Source: Acidimicrobiales bacterium (GTDB lineage: Bacteria > Actinomycetota > Acidimicrobiia > Acidimicrobiales > Ilumatobacteraceae). Taken from it: 39,639 bases of DNA. The translations under genes were made by a program, and so were the position numbers. The notes beneath the pieces were generated by a model. It had not been told where the DNA came from. It searched no databases and worked only from the letters and a program-made list of their open reading frames with translations. Each line of letters starts with the position of its first letter. Position 1 is the first letter of the stretch. The stretch is taken from NCBI GenBank assembly GCA_025463415.1, contig JAOBWO010000048.1, positions 1 through 39,639 on the forward strand, given 5' to 3'. Positions 17,259 to 26,802 of this stretch are shown piece by piece.

Positions 17259-18737
17259 TCAGTGGGCGGCTGCCGCCGTGATCGCAGGGTTCGCCGGAGC
17301 GGTGATGCGCACCAGCCGGCTCGACAGCAGCGACACCGTCACGCCACAGATCGTCAGCAGCCACCACACGTGGTGGAAACCGTCCAACGCGTTGACCGCC
17401 GTGAGGCCGGTCGTGAACGCCACCACGAGAGCGACGCCGAACGTCGAGCCGAGGTTGCGGACCGCTTGCCCGACAGCCGAGCCCGATCCGAACTGATCCG
17501 GAGGCAGGCCCTGCACGGCTGCGGACGACAGCTGCGGCAGGCACAGCGCCACGCCGAGGCCCGTGCACAGGACCGCCGGGAGGTACGTGCCGACGTAGTC
17601 CGGGGACGTGGTGACTCGGGCGAGCAGCCACGCCCCGCCGGCCGCCCACAGCAGGCCTCCCGGCATCAGCAGTCGGCGTTGGCCGATCCTCCCGGCGAGC
17701 TTGCCGAAGTACGGCGCGGTCGCGGCGACGATCAGCGGCCCGACCGAGATGCACAACCCGGCGCGCAGGATCGAGTAGTTCCACACCCGGGTCAGGAACA
17801 GCACGTTGCCGAGGAACATCGCGTTGAAGCCGATCGCGAACACGACCATCGCCGCGTTGGCCCAACGGAAGTTGTTGGCCCGGAACAGACCGAGGTGGAT
17901 GACGGGGTTGCCGACCCGGCTGCAGCGGTAGACGAACAGGCCCAGCAGACCGAGCGCGATCGCCAACGTCGCTCCGAAGCGAACGCTGGCCCATCCCCAG
18001 GTGTTGGTCTCGACGATCGAGTACGTCACGAGCGCGACGCCACCTGCCAGCAACAGCACGCCGAGCGGATCGGGGAGGCGTCCCGGGTTGGCCTCACGAC
18101 CCTCGGGGAGCACCCGCTTGCCGAGGGCGAAGCTGAACAGCCCGACCGGCAGGTTGATGTAGAAGGCCCAGCGCCAGCTGAGGTTGCTGACGACCAACGC
18201 GCCCAACGTCGGCCCAGCCGCACCCGCGACGGCGCCGATGGCTCCCCAGATCGCGACCGCGACGGGGATCTTGTGCCGCGGGAAGGTCTGCAGCACGAGC
18301 GCCAACGACGCCGGCACCAGGATCGCCGCGCCGACCGCTTCGAGCATCTCCGCCGCGATCAGGAACCCGACGTTCGGCGCCAGGCCGCACAGCATCGAGG
18401 CCGTGGTGAAGGTCACGACACCGATCAGGAACATCTTGCGGCGCCCGATTCGGTCAGCCAGCCGACCTGACGGGATCAGCAACGCAGCGAACACGAGCGT
18501 GTAGGCGTTGAGCACCCATGACAGCGTCGACGGACCGGCGGAGCGGAACGTGGCGCTGATCGCGGGGAAGGACACGAAGCCGATCGTCGTGTCGAGGAAG
18601 ACGGCGAACACAGCGAGGCTCGTCGATGTCAGCACCACCCACGGGCTGCGCTCCTTGGGCTCGATGATCTCGACGGTCGCGAACTCGCCCGCTTCCAGTT
18701 CGACGTGCTCGCCGTCTCGTTCGGTGCCCTCGATCAT
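17259..18737 (-). CDS. MFS drug efflux transporter, DHA2 (EmrB/QacA) type, 14 TM
   Basis: LAVFAVFLDTTIGFVSFPAIS, LSWVLNAYTLVFAALLIPSGRLADRIGRRKMFLIG, WRWAFYINLPVGL. Confidence 0.92.
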   Translation of the reverse strand: MIEGTERDGEHVELEAGEFATVEIIEPKERSPWVVLTSTSLAVFAVFLDTTIGFVSFPAISATFRSAGPSTLSWVLNAYTLVFAALLIPSGRLADRIGRRKMFLIGVVTFTTASMLCGLAPNVGFLIAAEMLEAVGAAILVPASLALVLQTFPRHKIPVAVAIWGAIGAVAGAAGPTLGALVVSNLSWRWAFYINLPVGLFSFALGKRVLPEGREANPGRLPDPLGVLLLAGGVALVTYSIVETNTWGWASVRFGATLAIALGLLGLFVYRCSRVGNPVIHLGLFRANNFRWANAAMVVFAIGFNAMFLGNVLFLTRVWNYSILRAGLCISVGPLIVAATAPYFGKLAGRIGQRRLLMPGGLLWAAGGAWLLARVTTSPDYVGTYLPAVLCTGLGVALCLPQLSSAAVQGLPPDQFGSGSAVGQAVRNLGSTFGVALVVAFTTGLTAVNALDGFHHVWWLLTICGVTVSLLSSRLVRITAPANPAITAAAAH

Positions 18738-18760
18738 GCCTTGCGCCTCTCGCCGTCAAT

Positions 18761-18789
18761 TGGTATCTTTAAACTACTAGTCGATATCA
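18761..18789. promoter_or_regulatory. Inverted repeat in divergent promoter region, candidate operator
   Basis: TGGTATC-N15-GATATCA (6 of 7 arm positions complementary) in an AT-rich stretch between MFS and thioesterase genes, near an HxlR regulator gene. Confidence 0.45.
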
Positions 18790-18827
18790 TTTCGAGAGTC
18801 AAGCGGCGGGACATCGCGGAGGACAAC

Positions 18828-19460
18828 ATGAGTCACAACCTGAGCGGCAGCACGGTGGAGATCGAGGGCACATCGAGCACTCACTTCGATGACACGACGA
18901 TCGTGCGCCGCCTGGACGATGCCGACACGACGAGCTCGGGCGTGTTCGCCGCGGATCTGGACGAATCGTGGGCGTCCTTGCTCGGTGTGCACGGCGGGTA
19001 CGTCACCTCGCTGACCGTGCGCGCTGCCGAGGCGCTCCTGCCGGGGCGAGAGGTGCGCACCGTTGCCGCATCGTTCCTGCCCCCGATGATCAAGCACTTC
19101 GGCCAGGCCGACCTCCTGATCGACCCGGCGACCATCCCGATCGGAGGCGCCGAGGAGACCAGGGTCAGCGGGCACGTGCGCCCGATCGAGGTGCGACCGT
19201 TCGATGCCGCATGGCTGACGATGATCGGTGACTGGTTCCCTCCGTCGCCGTTCCGCCGGTTCGCGCCACCGACCGGAGGCGTGAGCGTCGACTACACCGT
19301 CCACGTCCACAGAACGCTGCCGGCTGCGCGGGACATGTGGCTGGAGGGCGTGTTCGAGGCCCGCACGAGCAGCGGCGCCATCGCGCTGGAGCGCGGCACG
19401 CTCGCGACGGCCGATGGTGTCGCCGTTGCCGAGACCTTCCACACCCGGTGGACCGCATGA
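18828..19460 (+). CDS. Acyl-CoA thioesterase (TesB-like double hotdog)
   Basis: LDESWASLLGVHGGYVTSLTVRAAEALLPGREVRTVAASFLPP; C-terminal LPAARDMWLEGVFEARTSSGAIALERGTLATADGVAVAETFHTRW. Confidence 0.75.
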   Translation: MSHNLSGSTVEIEGTSSTHFDDTTIVRRLDDADTTSSGVFAADLDESWASLLGVHGGYVTSLTVRAAEALLPGREVRTVAASFLPPMIKHFGQADLLIDPATIPIGGAEETRVSGHVRPIEVRPFDAAWLTMIGDWFPPSPFRRFAPPTGGVSVDYTVHVHRTLPAARDMWLEGVFEARTSSGAIALERGTLATADGVAVAETFHTRWTA

Positions 19461-19510
19461 GCGTGCGCCGGATCGTCGATCCGTACACTGCCCCCAGGAG
19501 GGTGTGAGCG

Positions 19511-20155
19511 ATGCCTGCAACCGTGCGCTACGACGAGCAGTACTGCCCGATCGCCCGCGCCCTGGACGTGCTCGGCGACCGATGGACGCTGTTGATCCTG
19601 CGCGAGCTCGTGATCGGCGATCAGCGGTTCACCGACCTCCGCGACCACCTTCCCGGGATCGCTCCTACGCTGCTCACCCAGCGCCTCCGCTCGATGGCGG
19701 AGCAAGGGTTGCTGGCCCCCAAGGAGCTGCCGCCGCCCGCGGCTCGGTCGGTGTACACCATCACCGATCGAGGACGGCAGGCGATCCCCGTGATGCGCGC
19801 GCTCGCCAAGTGGGGGATGCCGCTGCTCGAGGAGCCCGATGACGACCAGGTGGTCCGGGCGTGGACAGCGATCAACGGAACGGTGGCCACGTACTACGAC
19901 CCGGTCGAGGCGGCGGGGATCGACGAGCACTACCTGTTCCGCATCGGCGATCAGGAGGCGACGCTGTCCACCAAACGGGGCGGCGGGTCCGAACACGACA
20001 CACCGGACCTGATCGTCGAGTCGCCGGGGCGAGTGTGGATCGACATCCGCCAGGGACGCACGACGCTGCAGGCCGCGATCGACGCCGGCGTGATCACCGT
20101 CGAGGGAGACGATTCCGCCCTCGCCAACTTCGCGAGGATCTACCACTTCGACTGA
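19511..20155 (+). CDS. HxlR family transcriptional regulator with C-terminal SCP2-like domain
   Basis: YCPIARALDVLGDRWTLLILRELVIGDQRFTDLRDHLPGIAPTLLTQRLRSMAEQGL is a canonical HxlR winged helix; C-terminal IRQGRTTLQAAIDAGVITVEGD. Confidence 0.93.
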   Translation: MPATVRYDEQYCPIARALDVLGDRWTLLILRELVIGDQRFTDLRDHLPGIAPTLLTQRLRSMAEQGLLAPKELPPPAARSVYTITDRGRQAIPVMRALAKWGMPLLEEPDDDQVVRAWTAINGTVATYYDPVEAAGIDEHYLFRIGDQEATLSTKRGGGSEHDTPDLIVESPGRVWIDIRQGRTTLQAAIDAGVITVEGDDSALANFARIYHFD

Positions 20156-20192
20156 TCGCCGAGCTGACGACGCTGCGCATACAGTCGTCGCC

Positions 20193-20888
20193 ATGACCGA
20201 CGCCGTCGACCCTGAGGCCACACCCCTGTCCGTGCACACGCCGAACGGCACGACCCGCGGTGCGGTGATCGTGCTCCATGAGGCGTTCGGGGTCAACGAT
20301 CACATCGAGGACGTCTGCGGGCGGATCGCCGACGCCGGCTACGTGGCGATCGCCCCGCACCTCTTCCATCGCACCGGTGACCCGAAGCTCGGCTACGACG
20401 ACTTCTCCAAGGTCGCACCGCACTTCGCCGGGTTGACGCCCGAGACCGTGATGGCCGACATCGACGCCGCGCTGGCCCACGCGTCCGGCGCAGGCTTCGC
20501 CCCCTCGGCAACCGGGGTGGTCGGTTTCTGCATGGGTGGCACCCTGGCCCTCGTGACCGCGGTCGAGCGTTCGGTCGGCGCGGCGGTCACGTTCTACGGC
20601 GGCGGTGTGGCCGCCGGTCGGTTCGGCTTTCCGTCGCTCGTCGAGCTCGCGCCGCGGCTCACCGTGCCGTGGCTCGGCCTGTACGGCGACCTCGACACCG
20701 GCATCCCCGTCGACGACGTCGAAGCGTTGCGCGCCGCAGCTGCGACGTCATCGGCGGCCACCGAGATCGTCCGCTACCCGAACGCCGAGCACGGCTTCAA
20801 CTGCGATCGTCGACCGAGCTTCCATGCCGAGTCCGCCGCCGATGCGTGGCAGCGGATGCTCGAGTTCTTCGCCGCCAACCTGGGCTGA
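20193..20888 (+). CDS. Dienelactone hydrolase family protein
   Basis: VIVLHEAFGVNDHIEDVCGRIADAGYVAIAPHLFHR, GVVGFCMGGTLAL (Cys nucleophile), PNAEHGFNCDRR. Confidence 0.93.
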   Translation: MTDAVDPEATPLSVHTPNGTTRGAVIVLHEAFGVNDHIEDVCGRIADAGYVAIAPHLFHRTGDPKLGYDDFSKVAPHFAGLTPETVMADIDAALAHASGAGFAPSATGVVGFCMGGTLALVTAVERSVGAAVTFYGGGVAAGRFGFPSLVELAPRLTVPWLGLYGDLDTGIPVDDVEALRAAAATSSAATEIVRYPNAEHGFNCDRRPSFHAESAADAWQRMLEFFAANLG

Positions 20889-20959
20889 CCGGCCCCGGCC
20901 GAAGCGCACCGAGCGAGCCGAGCTGATCAGCCGGCGGGCCGCCCGAGCTGTTCAGTCCG

Positions 20960-22795
20960 TCAGCTGGTCGGCGTCGCGCCGGTCACGGTCGGCAACGTGA
21001 CCGAGATCGCCGTGAAGTCGATGCTGCCGCCGAGGCGCGGTTGGGCATACGCGGTCGTGGTCGCGACGATCTGCAACGTCAACGTGCTGGCGGGATGCGC
21101 GGTGAACGCGATCATCTCGAGCGGCACGACAACGGTGTGCGACTGCCCGTCGAGGGTGACCATGATTGGTGTGATCTGGTTCCCGACCACGAGTCCGGTG
21201 GCATCGTCGACCAGTTGCGCGAACACTCGGGTCGGGCGATCACCGGCGGCAACCGTGCCCGAATACGTCATCGAGAGCTCGGGCGCGCCGACCACCACGA
21301 GGTCGGCCGTTGGCGCAGCAATGGTCACGTTCACGGCGTTGGTGGCCTTGCCGGGAGTGATCGGAGCGACGGCACTGCCGAGCCCCTGCGCGCCGGCGGG
21401 GACGGTCGCAGGACCAGCTCCACCCTCGGCCGTGAGATCGAGCGCGCCCGTGCCGTCGGCGACGAGCGGGTCGGCGGCCGGCAGCGGGAAGGCGTCGGCG
21501 GTGTAGGACGTGCCGTCCTGGTCGACGAACGCAAACGTGGGCACCTCGCCGGTGGCGTCCTCGCCCGCGACGTACCGCCGCAGCCACGAGATCGCCTCGC
21601 TCGCCGTGAGGCTGGGGTCCCCGGCGTCGGTGAGGCACGCGCCGTGTCCGCCACAGAACCAGAGCATCGCGGTGGGCACCCCGTTCGACTGCAGGATCGA
21701 GAAGTTGGTAGCACCCTCGGCGAGGGTGAACAACGTGTCCACCGTGCCCTGGATGATCAGGGTCGGGACGGTGATCATGCCGACCGCGTCACCGGGTCCG
21801 CGATCGGCGAACCATTGCACATCGGCAGGATCGACCACCCCGGTCGCGTTGCTGGCCGCATTGGCCCGCGTCATCACGGGATCGATGTCGCGTCCGTTGC
21901 TGACGGCTGACAGGAACGTGGCCCACCCGGTCTTCGGCGTGTCGGCCTTGAAGAGGCTGGTCTGCAGAGAGTTCCAGGCGATCACCGGCACGAGCGCATC
22001 GATGCGGCAGTCGATGCTGGCAGTGACGAGCTGGATCCCGCCGCCGTAGGACGCACCGAACATGCCCATCCGCGGGTCGCGGGGCCCGTCCAGCTCGACC
22101 CCCGGCTGCGATGCCACCCAGTCGATCAACTGCTCGACGTCGCGTCCCTCGTACTCCGGGCTGTCGATCTCGACCGTGCCCGAGGACTGGCCGAACCCTC
22201 GCGGGTCCCATGTCAGCACGTTGAAGCCGGCCTCACGGAGCGTCGCGATGCCGACGACACCGATCGCGGTCGAGCCGGCGCCGTCGCCGGCCGACGCGTT
22301 GGTGTCGCCCGGCGAGCCCCATCCCGGACCCATGAGGACCGTCGGTGCCGAAGCGCCTCCGGTGAGTCCCGGCTCCGGGAACCAATGGGCGCGGATCACC
22401 GTCCCGTCGAAGGATGTGACGTCCCAGTCCTGGCCGACCGTGTCGGCCTCGGTGGCGTTGACCGGTTGCGTGGTGTCCGGCGCGACGCACGCGGGGCGCT
22501 GGACGGTGGTGGGCGTTGCCGAGTCCACGACGGCAGTGTCGGCCGGTGCGGAGCTGTCGACGACGGATGTGTCCGCGGCCGCGTCGGTCGACGGCGAGGT
22601 GTCGACGACAGCGGTGTCCGTTGGCGCGGCCGAGGCGGTCGTCGCCGACGCGGACGTGTCCGCCGTGGACGGCGCGACGGAGGTGGCGCCCGCAGCGGTG
22701 GACGTGGTGGCGGCCCCGCCGGACGAGGAGCTGCTGCACGACGCAGCCGCCAACGTGGCCAACGCAACGAGTGCGACACAACGGCGTGGGATCAT
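20960..22795 (-). CDS. CocE/NonD (X-Pro dipeptidyl-peptidase-like) hydrolase, predicted lipoprotein
   Basis: MIPRRCVALVALATLAAASC lipobox, Ser/Thr/Ala/Asp-rich linker, LTWDPRGFGQSSGTVEIDSPEYEGRDVEQLIDWV, MGMFGASYGGGIQLVTA; upstream ORF extension rejected. Confidence 0.85.
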   Translation of the reverse strand: MIPRRCVALVALATLAAASCSSSSSGGAATTSTAAGATSVAPSTADTSASATTASAAPTDTAVVDTSPSTDAAADTSVVDSSAPADTAVVDSATPTTVQRPACVAPDTTQPVNATEADTVGQDWDVTSFDGTVIRAHWFPEPGLTGGASAPTVLMGPGWGSPGDTNASAGDGAGSTAIGVVGIATLREAGFNVLTWDPRGFGQSSGTVEIDSPEYEGRDVEQLIDWVASQPGVELDGPRDPRMGMFGASYGGGIQLVTASIDCRIDALVPVIAWNSLQTSLFKADTPKTGWATFLSAVSNGRDIDPVMTRANAASNATGVVDPADVQWFADRGPGDAVGMITVPTLIIQGTVDTLFTLAEGATNFSILQSNGVPTAMLWFCGGHGACLTDAGDPSLTASEAISWLRRYVAGEDATGEVPTFAFVDQDGTSYTADAFPLPAADPLVADGTGALDLTAEGGAGPATVPAGAQGLGSAVAPITPGKATNAVNVTIAAPTADLVVVGAPELSMTYSGTVAAGDRPTRVFAQLVDDATGLVVGNQITPIMVTLDGQSHTVVVPLEMIAFTAHPASTLTLQIVATTTAYAQPRLGGSIDFTAISVTLPTVTGATPTS

Positions 22796-22895
22796 CCGGC
22801 GAGTGTACGGGTGGGCCGCTTGGGCGGTCATCAGCGTGGGCAGGCCAGGCGATGCGGGACGACAGGGCCGATACCCTCGGAGGTGATCGAGAGGA

Positions 22896-24260
22896 GTGGT
22901 CGTGGTCATCCAACGTCCAGCTGAAGTGCTCTGGGGTCGCGAAACGGAGCTGGCCCTCGCCAACTTCGACGTCTCCGGGCGCCCCCTGCCGATCGAGGTC
23001 GTGCACGCCCTCGCGGCCGTCAAGTCGGAGGCCGCGGTGATCAACGGTGCCGCAGCGGCCGACATCGACGGTCAGCGCCGCTTCGAGGCCATCAGGGTCG
23101 CGGCCGACAGAGTGGAGGCCGGCGAGTTCGACGACCAGTTCCTGATCGACATCTTCCAGACGGGCTCCGGCACGTCGACGAACATGAACGTGAACGAGGT
23201 CGTCGCCAACATCGCTTCGGAGGCGCTCGGTGCGCCGGTCCACCCGAACGACCACGTCAATGCCGGTCAGTCCTCGAACGACACGTTCCCCACGGCGGTG
23301 ACCCTCGCTGTGGTCGTGCAGCTGAGCAAGTCGGTGTTGCCGGCCGTGGATCGCCTGACCGCGTCGCTCGAGGACGCAGGACGCCGGTTCGCCGACGTGG
23401 TCAAGGCGGGCCGCACGCATCTGATGGATGCCGTGCCGATCTTCCTCGGTGACGAGTTCGACGGCTACGCCGCGCAGCTCGCCGAGGCCACCGAACGGAT
23501 CGAGTCCGCCTTGCCCCGTCTCGGTCGCGTGCCGCTCGGCGGGACAGCCGTCGGCAACGGGCTCAACGCATCGCCCACCTTCGGCGCCGACGTGGTCGCC
23601 CGCGTCTCGAACCGGCGTGGTGTGGCGCTGAGCATCGCCCCGAGCAGGTTCGCCGCCCAGGCGTCACGCGACGGTCTCGTCGAGGCATCCAGCCACCTGC
23701 GCGGCCTCGCCGTCGCGCTGCTCAAGGTCGCCAACGACATCCGCCTGATGGGCTCGGGGCCCACCGCCGGCCTCGGCGAGATCCGCCTTCCCGAGCTGCA
23801 GGCGGGATCGTCGATCATGCCCGGCAAGGTGAACCCGGTGATGTGCGAGATGGTGGCCCAGGTCGCCATCCAGGTCTTCGGCAACGACGCCGCGATCGCG
23901 TTCGCCGGCTCGCAGGGTGCGTTTGAGCTGAACACCTACCAACCGATGATCGCTGCAGCCCTCATCGACTCCGGCCGGCTCCTGACCCGTGCGTGCACGC
24001 TGTTCGCCGAGCGGTGCGTCGACGGGATCGAGGCCGACGTCGATCGATGCGAGCACTACGCGAACTCGACCCCCGCTCTGGCCACGCCGCTCAACGCAGA
24101 GCTCGGCTACGACCACGTCGCCAAGATCGTCAAGGCGGCGGTCGCCCAGCGACGCCCGTTGCTGGACGTCGTGGTCGAAGACGGTGCACTCGACGCAGAT
24201 CGGGCGCGGCAGCTGCTCGACGCATCGGCGGTGGCGCGAGGCAACCGACCGCCGCGCTGA
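22896..24260 (+). CDS. fumC: Class II fumarate hydratase
   Basis: TGSGTSTNMNVNEVVANIA, PNDHVNAGQSSNDTFPTA, GGTAVGNGLNA, AGSSIMPGKVNPVMCE. Confidence 0.95.
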   Translation: MVVVIQRPAEVLWGRETELALANFDVSGRPLPIEVVHALAAVKSEAAVINGAAAADIDGQRRFEAIRVAADRVEAGEFDDQFLIDIFQTGSGTSTNMNVNEVVANIASEALGAPVHPNDHVNAGQSSNDTFPTAVTLAVVVQLSKSVLPAVDRLTASLEDAGRRFADVVKAGRTHLMDAVPIFLGDEFDGYAAQLAEATERIESALPRLGRVPLGGTAVGNGLNASPTFGADVVARVSNRRGVALSIAPSRFAAQASRDGLVEASSHLRGLAVALLKVANDIRLMGSGPTAGLGEIRLPELQAGSSIMPGKVNPVMCEMVAQVAIQVFGNDAAIAFAGSQGAFELNTYQPMIAAALIDSGRLLTRACTLFAERCVDGIEADVDRCEHYANSTPALATPLNAELGYDHVAKIVKAAVAQRRPLLDVVVEDGALDADRARQLLDASAVARGNRPPR

Positions 24261-24281
24261 CCGGCCCGCCCGATCACGAGT

Positions 24282-24330
24282 GCTGGTGCCCGTGAAGCCA
24301 TGGATGGGAGACGGCTCCACGAGCACCAGC
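24282..24330. terminator. Hairpin downstream of fumC, possible terminator or processing element
   Basis: 18-bp arms GCTGGTGCCCGTGAAGCC/GGCTCCACGAGCACCAGC, 16 of 18 complementary, 13-nt loop, 21 bp after the fumC stop; no U-tract. Confidence 0.5.
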
Positions 24331-24482
24331 GACGTGTTGTGCGCCGTCAGTGGGGAAGTACCGCCGACGCACGTGGCCCAACGAGTACCCACGACCGCGA
24401 TGGTCGAAACCTGCGGCGCACGTTCCGTGCGAGCCATGGACAGCGCCCAACGCGACGATGACCGCTACTAGCATGCGGGCCA

Positions 24483-25817
24483 GTGGCTGCGGGGCGAACG
24501 GACATTCCAACGCCCGATCAGCACCGGGCGCGGCTCTACCGACGTGTGGTGGGCGCCGCATGGCTGGCGGGTGCGATCTGGCGGATCAGCGTGCTGATCT
24601 CGAAGTGGCACGTGCCGCTGCGCCTCAACGACTCCCTCTACTACAGCATCCAGGCGTACTACAACGCCCGCGGACGATGGTTCCGCGAAGCGGGCGGTGC
24701 GGCATACCAGTACTGGGGAGTCCGGCCCGGTGCTGAGCACCCGCCGTTGACGTCGATCGTGATCGCGCCCGCCAGCCTGTTGGCCCACCCGGAGTTCTGG
24801 GAGCGGGCCACGATGACTGCGATCGGCATTGCCTTGATCCCGTTGATGGCGATGTTGGGGAGGCGCGTCGGAGGGATGCGGGTCGGGGCGATCGCTGCCG
24901 TCATCACTGCGGCATACCCGAACATCTGGATGAGCGATGCGCTGATCATGTCCGAGACGCTGCTGTTGTTCCTCGTCGTCGTCGTCATGCTGCTCGCACT
25001 GCGGCATCGGGATCGGTTCGACCTCGGCTCCGCGCTCGCGCTCGGCGTCGCGATCGGCATCGCGGGCCACGCGCGGAGTGAGGTCCTGCTGTTCGCACCG
25101 CTGCTCGCACTCGTCGGCGTCCGCACGCACGAACTGGCGCGATGGATGAAGACCGCGGCCGTGATGCTCCTCGCGACCGGCTTCACAGTGCTGCCCTGGA
25201 TCGTCTACAACACGACGAGGTTCCACGAGACGGTGTTGATGAGCACCAACGAGGGCACGACGTGGCTCGGTGCGAACTGCAACGACGCCTACTACGGCGC
25301 CGGCACGGGCGGTTGGTCGCTCGACTGCCTCATCGAATCCGATCCGCCCGCCGACGAGAGCACGGCGGCGCGCAGCACCCGCCGCCGTCACGAGGCGTTC
25401 GCGTACGCCGAGACGCACAAGTCCAGGTTGCCCGTCGTCGCGGCAGCGCGGATCCTGCGTGCCGCTGATCTGTACGGGTTGGGCGATCTCGTCCACGGCG
25501 ACGAAGGCGAGGAACGACCGTGGTGGGCGATCTGGCTCGGCATCGTGTGCTGGTGGGCCCTCGCGCCGATGGCGGCGATCGGCGTGTGGCGCACCCGACG
25601 AGGCGTGCGGTACGTGCTGCTGGCGCCCGTGATCACCGTCTTGGTCGTCACGCTGGCGTTCTACGGTGCGCACCGGTTGCGGGCGTCGATGGAACCGATC
25701 GTGGTCGTCGGTGCCGCTTCGTTCCTGGCGTCGACATCGTTGGGCCGGAGGTGGCCGCGGGCCCGGTTCGACCAGACCGACACAGCGCCCGCCGAGGCTA
25801 TGGCCGATGTCGGTTAG
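24483..25817 (+). CDS. Glycosyltransferase family 39-like integral membrane protein
   Basis: RLNDSLYYSIQAYYNARG, GAEHPPLTSIVIAP, followed by many TM segments, as in the PMT/ArnT superfamily. Confidence 0.75.
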   Translation: MAAGRTDIPTPDQHRARLYRRVVGAAWLAGAIWRISVLISKWHVPLRLNDSLYYSIQAYYNARGRWFREAGGAAYQYWGVRPGAEHPPLTSIVIAPASLLAHPEFWERATMTAIGIALIPLMAMLGRRVGGMRVGAIAAVITAAYPNIWMSDALIMSETLLLFLVVVVMLLALRHRDRFDLGSALALGVAIGIAGHARSEVLLFAPLLALVGVRTHELARWMKTAAVMLLATGFTVLPWIVYNTTRFHETVLMSTNEGTTWLGANCNDAYYGAGTGGWSLDCLIESDPPADESTAARSTRRRHEAFAYAETHKSRLPVVAAARILRAADLYGLGDLVHGDEGEERPWWAIWLGIVCWWALAPMAAIGVWRTRRGVRYVLLAPVITVLVVTLAFYGAHRLRASMEPIVVVGAASFLASTSLGRRWPRARFDQTDTAPAEAMADVG

Positions 25818-25826
25818 CTTCGGCGT

Positions 25827-26702
25827 GTGCGGCGGCTCGTGGTGTGGATCATCCTGGCGAGCGCGTGCGCAGCATGTGCGTCCGACCCTCGCTCTGGCGC
25901 GGCAGCATCGACGGTGGCGGTGAGCGTCACCACCGACGCCGGATCAGCGCCCACCGGGAGGCCGATCACCGTCGCCTACGGTTCGGACCCGTCGCAGTTC
26001 GGGCAGCTCTGGTTGCCGACGGCACCGTCCGCGAAGCCGCTGCCCGTGGTCGTGCTGATCCACGGCGGGTTCTGGCGGGCGGAGTACCGGCTCGATCTGA
26101 TGGACCCGCTGGCGAAGGATCTGATCACGCGCGGGTACGCAGCATGGAACATCGAGTACCGACGCGTCGGCCAGGCCGGTGGGGGCTATCCCGGCACGCT
26201 CGACGACGTCGCGGCCGCGATCGACGCGCTGCAGGGTCTGGCCGCGGCCAACCACCTCGACCTGGCCGATGTGGTCTTCGTCGGGCACTCCGCCGGGGGA
26301 CAGCTGTCGCTTTGGGCGGCCGGCCGAACGACCCTTCCCACAGGTGCCCCGGGCGCAGATCCGGTGGTCACCCCTCGTCTCGCGATCGGCCAGGGTCCGG
26401 TGGTCGATCTCGTCGCCGGCGATGCGCAGGGGCTGGGCGGCGGCGCGGTGACCGATTTCATCGGTGGCACCGCCGAGCAGTTCCCCGACAGATATGCGAT
26501 CGCGTCGCCGACGACCACGAGCGGGGTGCGCCTCGCCGTGGTGCGTGGCTCCGTCGACGACATCGTGCCGGCGGCGTTCACCCTGCCGTCGGACCCCGCC
26601 GAGGCAGCGCAGATCACGGTCATCGACGTGCCCGGTGCCGACCACTTCGCCCTGATCGATCCGGCGAGTGCGGCATGGCAGGCGGTCATCAACCTCCTGT
26701 GA
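25827..26702 (+). CDS. Alpha/beta hydrolase (BD-FAE/kynurenine formamidase-like), predicted lipoprotein
   Basis: MRRLVVWIILASACAAC lipobox; VVLIHGGFWRAEYRLDLMDPLAKDLITRGYAAWNIEYRRVG; VVFVGHSAGGQLSLWAAG. Confidence 0.88.
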   Translation: MRRLVVWIILASACAACASDPRSGAAASTVAVSVTTDAGSAPTGRPITVAYGSDPSQFGQLWLPTAPSAKPLPVVVLIHGGFWRAEYRLDLMDPLAKDLITRGYAAWNIEYRRVGQAGGGYPGTLDDVAAAIDALQGLAAANHLDLADVVFVGHSAGGQLSLWAAGRTTLPTGAPGADPVVTPRLAIGQGPVVDLVAGDAQGLGGGAVTDFIGGTAEQFPDRYAIASPTTTSGVRLAVVRGSVDDIVPAAFTLPSDPAEAAQITVIDVPGADHFALIDPASAAWQAVINLL

Positions 26703-26802
26703 TCGGGCCCGGTCGATCGGACGCGATCAGCTGTGTCCGTCGGGAATGTTTACTGCGCCGGTCAGGTTTGCGACGATGGGATGTGACCGACCTGGAGGCG
26801 AC

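Noticed and set aside
16245-18470. 741-aa plus-strand ORF opposite the lipocalin-like and MFS genes
   Set aside because: Shadow ORF with Q/R/H/D-rich composition and no motifs; the minus strand has a clear DHA2 transporter.
22796-23065. N-terminal extension of the CocE/NonD ORF upstream of MIPRRCVAL
   Set aside because: Extension overlaps fumC on the other strand and would bury the signal peptide and lipobox; the internal ATG at 22795 is preferred.
24274-24561. Minus-strand ORF MRRPPHVG..MLVAVIVALGAVHGSHG..HGHQHS in the fumC-GT39 gap
   Set aside because: Overlaps the start of the GT39 gene, has no recognised family, and its His-rich end comes from the inverted repeat; not convincing as a gene.
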